Shown: one piece after another, positions 26,728 through 37,915 of the stretch
Layout of the letters: every line of letters starts with the position of its first letter
How positions within the stretch are numbered: position 1 is the stretch's first letter
Assembly: GCA_013398955.1 (NCBI GenBank)
Contig: VWPU01010308.1
Span: 178,039-242,038, forward strand
Direction of reading: 5' to 3'
Source of the DNA: Callaeas wilsoni
Taxonomy: Eukaryota; Chordata; Aves; Passeriformes; Callaeidae
Length of the DNA: 64,000 nucleotides
Made by a program: the position numbers and the translations under genes
The notes under the pieces: generated by a model
Told to the model about the DNA's origin: nothing
Seen by the model: the letters and a program-made list of their open reading frames with translations, nothing else
Databases searched by the model: none

Positions 26728-26750
26728 AAAAAAAAAAAAAAAAAAAAAAA
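26728..26750. repeat. Homopolymer A tract, 23 bases
   Basis: Uninterrupted run of A next to the CR1 endonuclease fragment. CR1 elements do not carry poly-A tails and the fragment is in the opposite orientation, so the tract is not its tail. Confidence 0.9.
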
Positions 26751-26759
26751 GACAATAAT

Positions 26760-28639
26760 GACTTTTGGTGGCATTTAAATCTCACAGTGATCATCTTTGA
26801 TCTTGCTGCTCGTCTGTAGTCACCTCAGAACACAAAATGGATCCTTAGGAAATGCTATGGAATCACCTACAAAAACAAAGCTTCTCACATCTTTCCTTAT
26901 GAAAAGCATTTTATTTTCTATATGATTTCTCTTTGCTCTTAAATTATAAATGGCTTAACTGCTAACTATTTTTAATAGTGTTGAACTGCCCTCTGCAGCT
27001 GAATCAGAGGTAAAACGTGTAGGAAAAATTTTGTATTGTGACTCATGACCTATGTCTAAGGGTTCATGAAATCAAGTTCACTCTTCTAGATCTCAAACTG
27101 TCCAAAATAAGCTAATGGGAGCTTTATGAGCAAAAGGTTTAGAACACTGAAGTGATGTTTATTGAAAGATTGAAGTTTTTTTGAACAACTGGTGAGTACT
27201 TGGCTTCTCCATTTCAGGAAAAAAAGGGAAATTTTCGTTAGCAGATCAAAAAAAGGTTTGGGTTTCACTACTTACTTTTAGATCCTGTGAGATCACAGGG
27301 TTAAGAAAACATTCAGAACAACCTATAAAAACATCATTATTACAAACTTGTACAAATATTTCACCTGCAAAAGCAAAAACAACTGAGCTGGCACCTTCCA
27401 AAAGCAAATTCTTGTCCAAGAATTGAGTAACTGAACGTATTGGGGTTTGACTTATGCTATAGGTAAAAGGTCAAGTGTGTCAAACCGAACCAGTTCTTCT
27501 TCTGGCTCAACATACAGTATAATAGAATTATTGTTCCAACTCACTTGGATTTAGTGCCATTCATGTTATCATGTAAATTGTGATTCACTATTCTACATGC
27601 TGAATAAAAACCAAATAAACGCCAGTTTCTGTGAAAAAGATGATAACATTTACAAGACAAGTAGTAAAAGTTGTCACAGGATTGATTAGAGTTGGGGCAC
27701 AATGGCTAAACTCTTCCCAGACACTTTGATCGGTACTAATGACTAGTTAAGAAATCACACACATTTCTTCATGAAAAAAGAGCAAGATTCAACAATGTGC
27801 ATTTCAAACTAAATGCTGCCTTACTTACCAGAGATTAACAAGGGGTAATGAATGATGCATCCACAAAGCTGGAAAATTCTATTTTCTGCCCCTGAAAAAG
27901 TGCCTGTAAAAACGTAAGTGAAGTTAAGAAAAAAATTCCCAATCATACCTTAACTTTAAGATGTTAGGTTATGTCTTTTGAACAATACTGTCTAATTGTG
28001 CTGAATTAACACCTGCACAGCAACAGGGGAAATACTGGCACTTATGGTTCCCGTCAGCAAGTGTAAAGGAGTCAGGTACCTTGGTAACAGTGGTGAAAGT
28101 AATCTTTAAAATTTCATCCATTTAATTCCTCGGGGAGAGAACTCTTAGTGAGCTAAGGTTGCTGATAAAAAAGGACAGCACAGCACCTACTGTCTCTGTT
28201 CAACACAAAAACTTAATAAAAAAAATTCAGAATTATTAAAACCTATAGAGAGCTTCTGGAAAAACATTGCTTTTCAGTTGTTGTTGTGATGATTAATTAG
28301 ATTTGAAGGTCAGCACTGAATACTTGTTACTTAGAAGACTCTGGAAGATTATTCCTACAGTACTGCATTGCTGAATTCTAGCCTTAGTTCGGGATAGGTT
28401 TCAATTCTTTTATCATTTCCTTGAAACATTGGCATTTCAGTAGAATGATAGAAAAAACCCCAAAACAAACAAATCACAGTTCTCAAAGAATCTCTGAGAA
28501 AACAGCTTGGTTTTGATTTATAAAAGTAATTTCCAAGTCCAATAATTTATACATTTACAAATTTGGTAAAATCTGTGACTAGGATGGCTTGTTACATACT
28601 AGATATAATGCATTATCTTTTAGAAACACAGTCAACTGC
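26760..28639. other. Intergenic, nothing recognised
   Basis: AT-rich. No exon, RNA gene or recognisable repeat was found. Confidence 0.55.
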
Positions 28640-29945
28640 CTCAGCAGTTCTTGCCAGGTCTCACTGGACATCAGTGACAAGTAATGTCCCTCGGGGGTAC
28701 AAACTGGGACCAGTGGTATTTAACATCTTCTTTAATGACATAGATGAAGGAATCAAATGCACGGTCAGAAAATTTGCAGATGACACCAAGCTCTGAGGGG
28801 TGTGGATGACACTCCTGAAGTATGGCACACAATTCAGAGGGTCCTGAACAAGCTCAAGAACTGGGCCCATGGGAATCTCACAAAGTTTAGCAAGTCTGAG
28901 TGCAAGGTGCTGCACCTGGGTCAGGGCAGTCCCTGATACCAGCACAAGCTGGGGGATGGACAGATAGAGAGCAGCCCTGCTGACAAGGACTTGGGTGGTG
29001 TGGCTAGAGCACTTGCCATTGACGACTGAGGCACAGCAGTCATTCAGGACCTCAGTCTTCTCTTTGTCCAGGTCTCCCATTTCCTTCTGGAGAGGAAGGA
29101 AATTATCCTTAGGACATTATCCCTAGTCTTTCTTTTGCTTGCAACATATCTGTAGAAGCCCCTCCAGTTACTGTTCACGTCCGTGGACAGACTCAATTCT
29201 AACTGGGCCTTGGCTTCCCTAACCTTGTCCCTAGCTTCCGATATAATTTCACTGTATTCCTCCCAGGTCACCTGTCCTTGTTTCTACTTCCTGACAGCTT
29301 CCTGAAAGACATGAGCCAGCAATGTGCACTTGCAGCTCAGAAGGCCGATCAGGTCCTGGGCTGCATCCAAAGCAGTGTGGGCAGCCGGGCAAGGAAGGGG
29401 ATTCTCCCCTCTGCCCCACACTGGTGAGACTCCCCCTGGGGAGCTGCATCAGCTCTGGGGTCCGCAGCACAGGAAGGACATGAACCTGTTGGGGCAAGTC
29501 CAGAGGAAGGCCCCAAGTTGACTAGAGGGATGAAGCATGTCTCCTGTGAGGAAAGGCTGAAAGAATTTGGTTTGTTCAGCTTGGAAAAAAGGCTTAAAGG
29601 TGACCTAATTGCAGCTGTCCAGTACCTGAAGGGTGCCTACAAGAAAGATGGAGAGAGACTATTGGCAAGGGCCTGTAGTGACAGGACAAGAGTGAATGGC
29701 TTCAAACTGAAAGAGAGCAGGTTTCGATTAGATATTGAGAAGTTCTTTAGGTGGTGAGGCACTGGAACAGGTGGCCCAGAGAAGTTATCAATGCCCTAAG
29801 CCCTGGAAGTGCTCAAGGACAGGTTGGTTAGAGCTCTGGGCAACCTGGTCTAGCAGAAGCTGTCCCTGCCGATGGCAGGGGATTGGAAGTAGATAATCCT
29901 TAAGGTGCCTTCCAACCCAGGCATTCTATGATTCTATGATTTATG
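28640..29945 (+). mobile_element. CR1 LINE with internal inverted segment
   Basis: The outer parts are plus-strand CR1. At the left is the reverse transcriptase region: GTCCCTCGGGGGTAC, GGACCAGTGGTATTTAACATC, then a frame ending FADDTKL, the catalytic F-A-D-D box, followed at once by a stop. The right part, from about 29305, runs from ATGAGCCAGCAATGTGCAC through the 3' region to ATTCTATGATTCTATGATT at the terminus. Between them, about 28998-29300, the sequence is minus-strand CR1 from farther upstream in ORF2 (see separate entry). Stops and frameshifts make it non-functional. Confidence 0.9.
28998..29300 (-). mobile_element. Inverted CR1 ORF2 segment inside a CR1
   Basis: Read on the minus strand, this translates to the linker between CR1 endonuclease and reverse transcriptase, with phrases [41 protein letters not shown] and, after a frameshift, [10 protein letters not shown] and GKCSSHTTQV. 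It is thus collinear with CR1 ORF2 but opposite to the CR1 on both sides. The left junction falls in a stretch (GACTTGGGTGGTG, about 28990-29003) that can be read as either strand's CR1, suggesting microhomology. The plus-strand element resumes near 29305 with only a short piece missing. Confidence 0.85.
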
Positions 29946-31574
29946 AGTTCTTGCAAGTGGTTAAGAAAGTGCAAATACTCTAGAGACCACAGTTACTGCA
30001 AAACTGTTAAAAATAACATTGTGCAATGAATTTTTTGCTGATTTTTGAATGACATTAATACTACATCGCAACATGCAATTACACTTACATGCACAGAGGT
30101 GGTATGTTCAAATGCCCATAAAGTTAACCTTATGACTACCAATTGCACTCGCTTTCATTACATCTTTTAATAACATTTCATTTTAATAACAATACTTTTT
30201 CAGTCTACAGATTCCTAACAACCAAATCTTGCACACTTTTGCTGAGCTGAGACTAAAAGTTGTCTGAAGGAACATTTTCTGTCCATCTGCTTAAAAGATA
30301 GCCCCTTTCCAGACCTGGTATCCATAAGAAAGAATGGGAAGAGAGAAGTGCAGAAGCTGAACTCTGAGGAGTAGCGGAGAGAAAGGTCAGAATGGTTTCT
30401 TTCTCTGCACTCTTCTCCAAATTGCTTAAAATCTTCTCCAGTTTGTGAGCAGAAACCTCTAGTTTTTCTCTGTGGTTGCCCTCTCAAGGATAAAGATGAT
30501 GGAAGGAAGAGCTCTTTCTTGAAAAGGGCTGCTATTGCTGACAGAGCTAGAGATTCTGGTGTTGTGAGAAAGCTGCCAGCTCAAGCTGAAAGAATTCAAC
30601 TCACAAACACTTTGAAAGCTGGTAAGTGCAACTTGCTGGTATCACTTAAAGAAAGCATGCTTTGGGAATTCAGCGCTTACGAACAAGCAGAGTATGAATA
30701 CTGTCATTGCCACTCGTAACAGAGATCAAATCCCAGTGAATCAACTATGTGGGAACCAAAATATCACCGTGACAGGCACTTCAGAACCACATCATAATGC
30801 CTCTTTTGTAAATGTGATGGGTTAAATCTTAGTCCTATTGAAATGAAAGCTCGCCAAAAATCAAAGAACAGAGTAGCACGGCTTCTAGGGAAGTAAATTG
30901 TTCAAAGGCTCATCTTCCCAGCAGTATCAGGATGCTTCTCACACCTTCTGACCTGCTGAGCAACCCTGAATAATTCACTCACCTCTCAGCTCCATGCTGT
31001 GAACCCTCTCTCGGACTAAAGCTGTGCTCTAACAGGAGAATGGGTTGCTTCTTGTAACATAATGAAAGTCAGCAGCTGCTACGGACCCAAATGCTGCTGC
31101 TGTATTACATCTACACTGCAACAGCAAGCGTACTGTATTCTGTGTTCAGAGAGATGGGAATGTCTTCGTTGTTGTTGTAGTCCTTTAAACACCATCTTCA
31201 TTCCACTTAGGAGTCCAAGTGATATAAACAAGAAATTGCCTAACAAAATAGAAACCATGAAAGGACTCATAAATCTAACCACCAGGATGACAGTGTGTCC
31301 CAAAATGAGGCAATGCATTCTGAATTATAGAAGAAAAGCAGGAAATTAAAGAAAAAAATTCTCTGAGGCTTGCCAATAAAAGCTATTTGGAATCATCTCA
31401 GCCTACAAACAGGCAGTAAGTTAATTGCTATAAAAATCAGGTAAAGATAATCCAAAATGGACAGTTTTAGCTTCCAGCACTGGACACACAATCTAGGTGC
31501 TCTTAGAAAAATGCTAAATTCACATAAGCAGCCAAGCAATAGCATCTTAACAAATACACAGGCTATTGACCAAG
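29946..31574. other. Intergenic, nothing recognised
   Basis: No exon, RNA gene or repeat is recognised between two CR1 copies. Confidence 0.55.
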
Positions 31575-31863
31575 CACAGAAGACACAGAAGGGAGGATGG
31601 AGCGAGGCTCTTCTCAGAGCTACCAAGCTATAGGACTAGAACAGCAGGCAGGAACTGGTGCACACGAAGTTCCAGCTGAACATGAGCAAGAACTTCATTA
31701 CTATGCAAGTGACCACACACTGGAACAGATTGTCCAGAGAGGCTGTGGAGTTTCCCTCACTGGAGATATTCCAGAACAGTCTGGATGCAATTCTTGCCAT
31801 GTGCTCTGGGATGACCCTGCTTGAGCACTGTAGTCCCTTCCAACCTTATCCATTCTATGAAGA
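31575..31863 (+). mobile_element. CR1 LINE 3' fragment
   Basis: Plus-strand CR1 of a different subtype from the one at 22.7 kb: GGATGGAGCGAGGCTCTTCTC, GTTCCAGCTGAACATGAGCAAG, CACTGGAACAGATTGTCCAG, GGATGACCCTGCTTGAGCA, then CCCTTCCAACCTTATCCATTCTATGA. The last part is missing the second terminal repeat unit or has decayed. It is 5'-truncated. Confidence 0.88.
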
Positions 31864-32422
31864 CCATTTCAGGAATCCATAAGTCATGGCAAAAACATCC
31901 TATGTAAAAGAGAAAACATATTTAAAAAGCAAACTGACTCTCTGACACTACATCTACATCTTGAGGACATGCAAGGCTGTGGAAGAATTTGGCTCAAACA
32001 TGTACGAGACAGAGTGATACTCCTGCATTTATCATACTCATAAAAGCACAGTGAGCTCCTGAACAGAAATGACACACTATTATTTCACACTTTTTTTGCA
32101 CAGTCATCTGTGAGAAACTAACCTTGTAGAGGATCCTTCTTTTGCCAGATCTTCTTCATGATCTACACACAGTCATTACGAAATGTTTCTCATGCCTAAA
32201 TCTTCTAAGTCTTCTATATTGTAAACACACTCAGAAAGGAAAATTGAGCTATGTATTTTGGAAAACGAGCACAATATACTACATGGTAGTTACGGTCCAA
32301 AGGAGCAGAAAAGAAGTAAATTTGGCCCAGATTAGGTGAACAGTGATTCTCTTGGCATGAACTATAAAGAGGGAGATTATTTTCAGCAACAGGGCATCAG
32401 TCTAATAACTGCTAATTTTTTT

Positions 32423-32640
32423 TGCAGGAGTCCACCCAAACATGTGGCAGTGAGCGTTTATTTAGGGCCTTAGAGGTAGCACATACATACACAAAGTTTC
32501 CGTTCATACACTTATAGATAAACTTGCATAGCAGGGTGCTATTTGCATGGCAAGCATGATTAAAATAAAGAAGACACAAAAATCACAGATTAAGCAGTTG
32601 AGAGAAGAAAAGCTCATAACACCTAGGAAAGGGTGGGGCA
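32423..32640 (-). mobile_element. Possible LTR-like fragment
   Basis: On the minus strand a TATA-like TTTATCTATAAGTG is followed by CCCTAAATAAACGC (AATAAA signal) and a G/T-rich then C-rich end, CACATGTTTGGGTGGACTCCTGCA, which resembles the R-U5 end of a retroviral LTR. No TG...CA ends with duplication could be fixed, and the left flank is a T tract. It could be unrelated single-copy DNA. Confidence 0.35.
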
Positions 32641-34536
32641 GGATTAACTCGGTAGGATTGAAAATTTGTCTTTGAAAAACATATCCATATTACTAACCTT
32701 TTTCAAGTCCTTTATGGCTCAAACTTCACATTAACATGAATTTGTTTTTTAAACCATCTCATCAGAAAGCCACTTTGTTCCACCAAAGTCCCAAGACTTG
32801 ATCACTCTCATGAAAGCCATTTTACAGGTACAATATTTATGGTTAATCTTTAAAATTATTTCTTTAATAACTTTTTAAGGTATCATTGTCTTCTGAAAGG
32901 TAGCTGATATTATTATGAACAGGATTATATCATATTTAGTTGTTACATGTACAGCTTCATCAAATACTTAAATGATGCACAGCTCCTCTTCTGCAAATGC
33001 CCAGGAGCATCTTACTTAGTGTCAGTCAGCTTCTCTTTATTTTTTAAAAAATTATTTTAACATCTTTTTGCACCTGTCCAAGGTAAGAAATTATTTTTTC
33101 ACACCTTTTCATTTTTGTCTATTTAACTACAGCACATTACAATGACTCTCTGCTTTTCATATCCCTGTCTTCTCAGGTAAGGATTCTATTTGTTTTTCCC
33201 TTTTAAGAGTTTTCTTCACCCTTCTGCTCTTCTTCATCCCTTTGATTTTTTGTTTGTTTTACATCTACGAGTGTCTTTCAAGGGCAGGAGGATTTATTTT
33301 GTGCATGGAGGATTTTTCCTCAGCTCTGGTTTACCTGACAAAGATCCTATCTGAGATTACCAATCTATGCATCTCACCGCAGTAAATGACACCATTTCCA
33401 AACTGATTAAGCAAAAATATTATTCCTTTACTTTCACTTTGTTTACAAAGGTGAGTAAACACAAAATATGCTCATTTTTCAAACAGATTTTACTTTGACT
33501 AAGAAAACTGACTTAACACACTTCAAAACCATCAGAGCACTGACCATTCTCAACAAAACCCAAACTGATGTCTCTTGCATCACAGAGTTCTGATTGCACT
33601 CATAGCTAATGACCACGTGACTTCACCAAAGAGTAGTAATAGTAGAGAAAATAAAAATTCATATTTTGAACAGACACTGACTTACAGCATATATTGCAAC
33701 TACTTAGAGCATTACGATAAGATAATAAGGTAACAAGTCTTGAATATTGCATGAAAACTCAAAAGGTATTTAAGCAAGCTGAAAACAGTAGTTTATTCTC
33801 TTTGTTTTCCTCAAGATATCACTATCTGCCTCCCAGTCTGGTGATTTTGTTCTACCTCACAGATAATTGCTTTTGGATATAATTACTGACTACAATAGGC
33901 ACAATAGATTTCAATATATATTTTGGAAATTTTTTCTTTAATCCCATTTTTCTTCTCTTACTAACGCTTGACGCTGTTGTTCGCAGTCTTTTCTGTATGA
34001 AGCAGTAGAGTTAACACTTTTTCTACTACACCTAGTAGATTTTCAGCTATATTACTCCCTATAGATCAAACACAGAGCTAATATGCAAACCCAGTTCCTT
34101 TGCAGAAGACAGCAAAATTACATGTTGAGTCAGGCATATTGCACAGTATAATTTTATTTCTAAATAAGATAATAATAAAAATAAGATCATACTACTTCTT
34201 CCATGAGGAATAATAACAATAATAACAATGCATTCAATCTTATTTCCCAGAAGTCCATATCTACAATCAAAGATGCAGTTCTGTGTATAGAAATCCGCAA
34301 AGCTGCCACTCCAGAGAGCCATACGTCAAGATAAAAAATCTGGTCTGTTTTCATTACTTGTTACCTCCTCTTCTGGTCCTCTATGGTTTCTCTAGCTCTA
34401 ACCCTACATGCATTAATTCTTTCCTGATTTACTCCTTGCTCTATGCTAGGCCAGCACAAGCATTGATAAACTTATGCATGAGTTGGACTGGGGAAGTAAG
34501 GAAGCCAAAAAAGAAGTCTCGCAGTGCAAAATAGCA

Positions 34537-34603
34537 CACAATACTAGATTGGAATTGCCCCTGAAAAGAACACAATACTAGATTGGAATTGCCCCTGAAA
34601 AGA
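34537..34603. repeat. Tandem duplication, period 34
   Basis: Two head-to-tail copies that begin CACAATACTAGATTGGAATT and end CCCCTGAAAAGA are identical over 33 bases. The perfect identity suggests a recent event. Confidence 0.92.
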
Positions 34604-34658
34604 TATAGGCCAAATTTCATCCTAGAAGAATGCCCCAGGGGTTTCTTTTCGAGGTTCC

Positions 34659-34790
34659 TTGTTGGTTGGTTTCTGGTTGGTTGGTTGGTTTGGGGTTTTG
34701 GTAGGTTGATTTATTTGCTTTTATGATTTTCTGTGCTGCTTCGATGGTTTTTGGTTTTGTTTGGTTTTTTTTTTTAAAATTTGTTATTTT
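34659..34790. repeat. (TTGG)n and G/T-rich low-complexity tract
   Basis: GGTTGGTTGG-type tetramer runs followed by GGTTTTG-rich sequence and a T tract. Confidence 0.8.
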
Positions 34791-35993
34791 AACTAAGTAT
34801 GTGCTTTTATTTAGATGAAAATCTTGCCTATGGCATTTTCAAGCTTACCTATACTTACACAGTCTTCTTTTTCCAGTTGTTAGCATATTAATCCTCCTTC
34901 TCTAGGTCACTTCTTTTCAGCAGCTTCTACCTGGTGCCAAGAGACTTCACAAACCAGGATATACAAAGTTCAGAAGAACACAGCAATTATCTACTTGTGA
35001 ACACACAAAAGAGATGCCAAGGTACAACAAGCAGCATCCAGAAGTTAATTTTCTCTCCATCCTCGTGGCAGTCATCACTCAGCGAAAAACAACCGATGTC
35101 ATCAGAATGGGATCATCCTCAATCTTACTGAGTCATCCAGTCCTAATTCCCTGCTTTTTCCCTTAGTATTTAATAACTTTTCTTATCAGCGTTCTTCCTC
35201 TTTCATTCTTCCAGGATTAAAATAATTCACATTTTAATAATTTTCAGAATAGAGCTACGACAACATCACATTGCTCTGCAGCACCAAACAACTTCAACCA
35301 AAACTATCAGGGAGTTGGGGGTATCTGTTGTTCAGGTTGTTTCAAGCCCTAATAAAAATGCTTCCTCTGCGTAGGATGAAATGGGAATTTGTTATAAAGT
35401 TCATACAAATAACTGTGGTCCACTCCTGAACATCCAGCTGAATTTAATCACAGCACAAGTAGACAGTGCAGACCATTTCCAAATTAGTCTGGCCTCAGTG
35501 GTGCTGCTGCCTTTTGCAGTGTGGAAGAACTCTTGCTTCCACCTAACGAAGTGCCAGTGCAGGCAAGAAAGAGGAGTGCAGTCACATAGAGGGAACCTCA
35601 CACAAATCCAACACACACAAAGCCTGTCAAACTATTAGGCAGAACACTGCGGAAGATTTTTAAAAATTCCCATAACCAGAATTTTCCAACTATCAACACT
35701 GAAAATGTCAGCACTAACTTCCAGGAGGCCTCCAATGGAGCCAGGTAAGTTTGCCACATAGCTGCTTTAGGGCCTGCCGCCTCCTCTGCCCCATCCTTGG
35801 CTGCAAAACGCACTCTGAGAGTACACATGGCTTTCAGAGCTTCTGAGCTCTTTCAGAACATTGTCCCAGGAATTTCTCCAAATGGTACTTTTTCAATAGA
35901 TGCATCCATTTTGACAGATTGGCATTTTCAGATCTAAAACAGCAATCTCTACTTTAAAATACACATTTTAAATGTAAGGTTTTACACATTTTG

Positions 35994-36094
35994 TTAGATA
36001 TGTATTATATATAGAGCTATATTATCATATTTAGATATTTATTACATATATCTCTAAAATATATATCCAAGACATATATACGTATATTTTGGGA
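35994..36094. repeat. AT-rich low-complexity stretch
   Basis: TATATA/ATTATA-type words with very few G or C. Confidence 0.75.
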
Positions 36095-36123
36095 TTTTAG
36101 ATAGAGGTTTTCTCTATCTAAAA
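36095..36123. repeat. Perfect 12-base-pair inverted repeat
   Basis: TTTTAGATAGAG, loop GTTTT, then CTCTATCTAAAA. The stem is perfect but too short for a microRNA precursor by itself. Confidence 0.8.
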
Positions 36124-37824
36124 ACAAATTTTGCCATCTTTGCAAATCAAAAATATGTTGGTGCATGTATGAACATTTGCATGTGGATATGATGAAGTGC
36201 TACCCAACACAAATCTAGTCAGAAGTCAGGCCTTTAAACATTCTTGAGGTGATCTTGCACATCCCTCTGGTTCTGGCCTGTACTCTTGACTTCTTGTGTC
36301 CACAGAAAGGTACTAAGTCATGAACTGGACTACTCAGCTTAACAACCTAAAAACAAATACCTCCCCAGTACAAACACCTGGCCATTTACCAAAAACACAC
36401 CTTAGATATTATTTCTAGTTCCTAGCTTTGTCATTACAGGAAAGTAGTGGTCCACACTGAAATACTACAATATTTAAAGTGGATTGCAGTATTTTTTCAG
36501 CACATTGCATAACTCTGGTGAAACTATGCAGGCTTGCCCTTTCCAATGGGTTATTTTTTCTGATTATGAACCAAAAGGCACGTCATACATAATTATTCAG
36601 CCCCCTAAGATGCAAATAGCAGAGATGGGCAAACAAAAATGAGAGAGTTTACGGGCAGTACAAGCTCTGTAATAAATGAAAAACGGAAGAGCATTTTCTC
36701 ATAATAACGACGAATTTTCTATGCACAATTTTTCAGCTCAAGTGTATTCTGAAGCATTTATTCATAATGCTCATATAATGATGATGTTTCCAGTTTTCAC
36801 CCTTGAGAGATGAAGGTGCTCTGTAGCTATTGTATTTAAAGGTTATCAAAGATAGTAGTCTGTCATTATGCTCTAACAAATTGCATTGCTTTCTGTTTTA
36901 GCCACATCAAAACTGCTCAGGAATAAGCCTTAAAAGCTACATCCTATTAGTACTTGGACAATTTGTGAGTGTAAACAGAAATTTAAAACCTCAGTGTTGG
37001 TTGATGGTTATTGTGCTTACAGCCAATTAACAAGCTCTTTAACGCACTCCATTCAAAGTCCATTTCCATTTTCTTGTCCTCTGCCCAAGACATAAGACAT
37101 TTGCATACAAAACATTTGTGGTGTAGCACTATTAATTAGCCTATACAAATAAGAATTCAAGAGGTACTAGAAAATAAAGATAACTCACAGGTATGTGTTG
37201 TCAGCTGCTTTTTATTTTATTCAAAGTAGGACAAGTATCTGATCTCTCAGTCATATTCAACTTCCTTAGGCCTTGTTCAAAAAACCTGTAGAGAAAATCT
37301 TAATTCTTTTGGACTGGATGGAAGTAGAGACCCCTTTCTTTTGTGTTATCTCATATACTGTTGTTTCAGAGAATTATTTCCCTACCAGAGGAGTGAGGAA
37401 GCACTTCTTTAAAGAAAAAAAAACACTTAAGTTTGATTCAGATTCTGTTGCAAACAAAGAAAATTCTAATAAACATTAAGGGATGCAAAATTTCATGCTA
37501 AATAATGAGCAACATCAAGAATGGGTTTTTGTAGTTCTCTTTCCTTGCTGAAATTTTGAAGTATATTACTTACATGTCAAAGTATCTGTTTAACTTACTG
37601 TCCTTGGCTTCTGCATGATATAGTAAGTGAAGATAAGAAAAGACTTGACAACTGGTGTTTTTAAAAACTAAGGTTACTTGATCATCAAGAGATACTGTAA
37701 TTACATCTGGAAGTTATTATATTGCATCTTGAGTTTAAAAAAAAGCAACTCTTTTATAATCACAGCTTTAACGGAATTTGAAATGCACTAATACATGCCA
37801 AAAGAACTGAATATAGGCAACAAC

Positions 37825-37915
37825 TCCTATTATATATGTTTTTCATATATGTATTAATGATAATTTAATATTTCTAAAGTACATATATTATAAATTACTA
37901 TATTACACATACATG
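37825..37915. repeat. AT-rich low-complexity stretch
   Basis: Repeated TATAT and TTAATA words, almost free of G and C. Confidence 0.65.

Noticed and set aside
26440..26750. Processed pseudogene ending in the 23-A tract
   Set aside because: The neighbouring sequence reads as CR1 endonuclease on the opposite strand, so the A tract is not the tail of a plus-strand retrocopy.
29518..29757. 79-residue open frame with plausible protein look
   Set aside because: It lies inside the plus-strand CR1 3' region and is a CR1 remnant.
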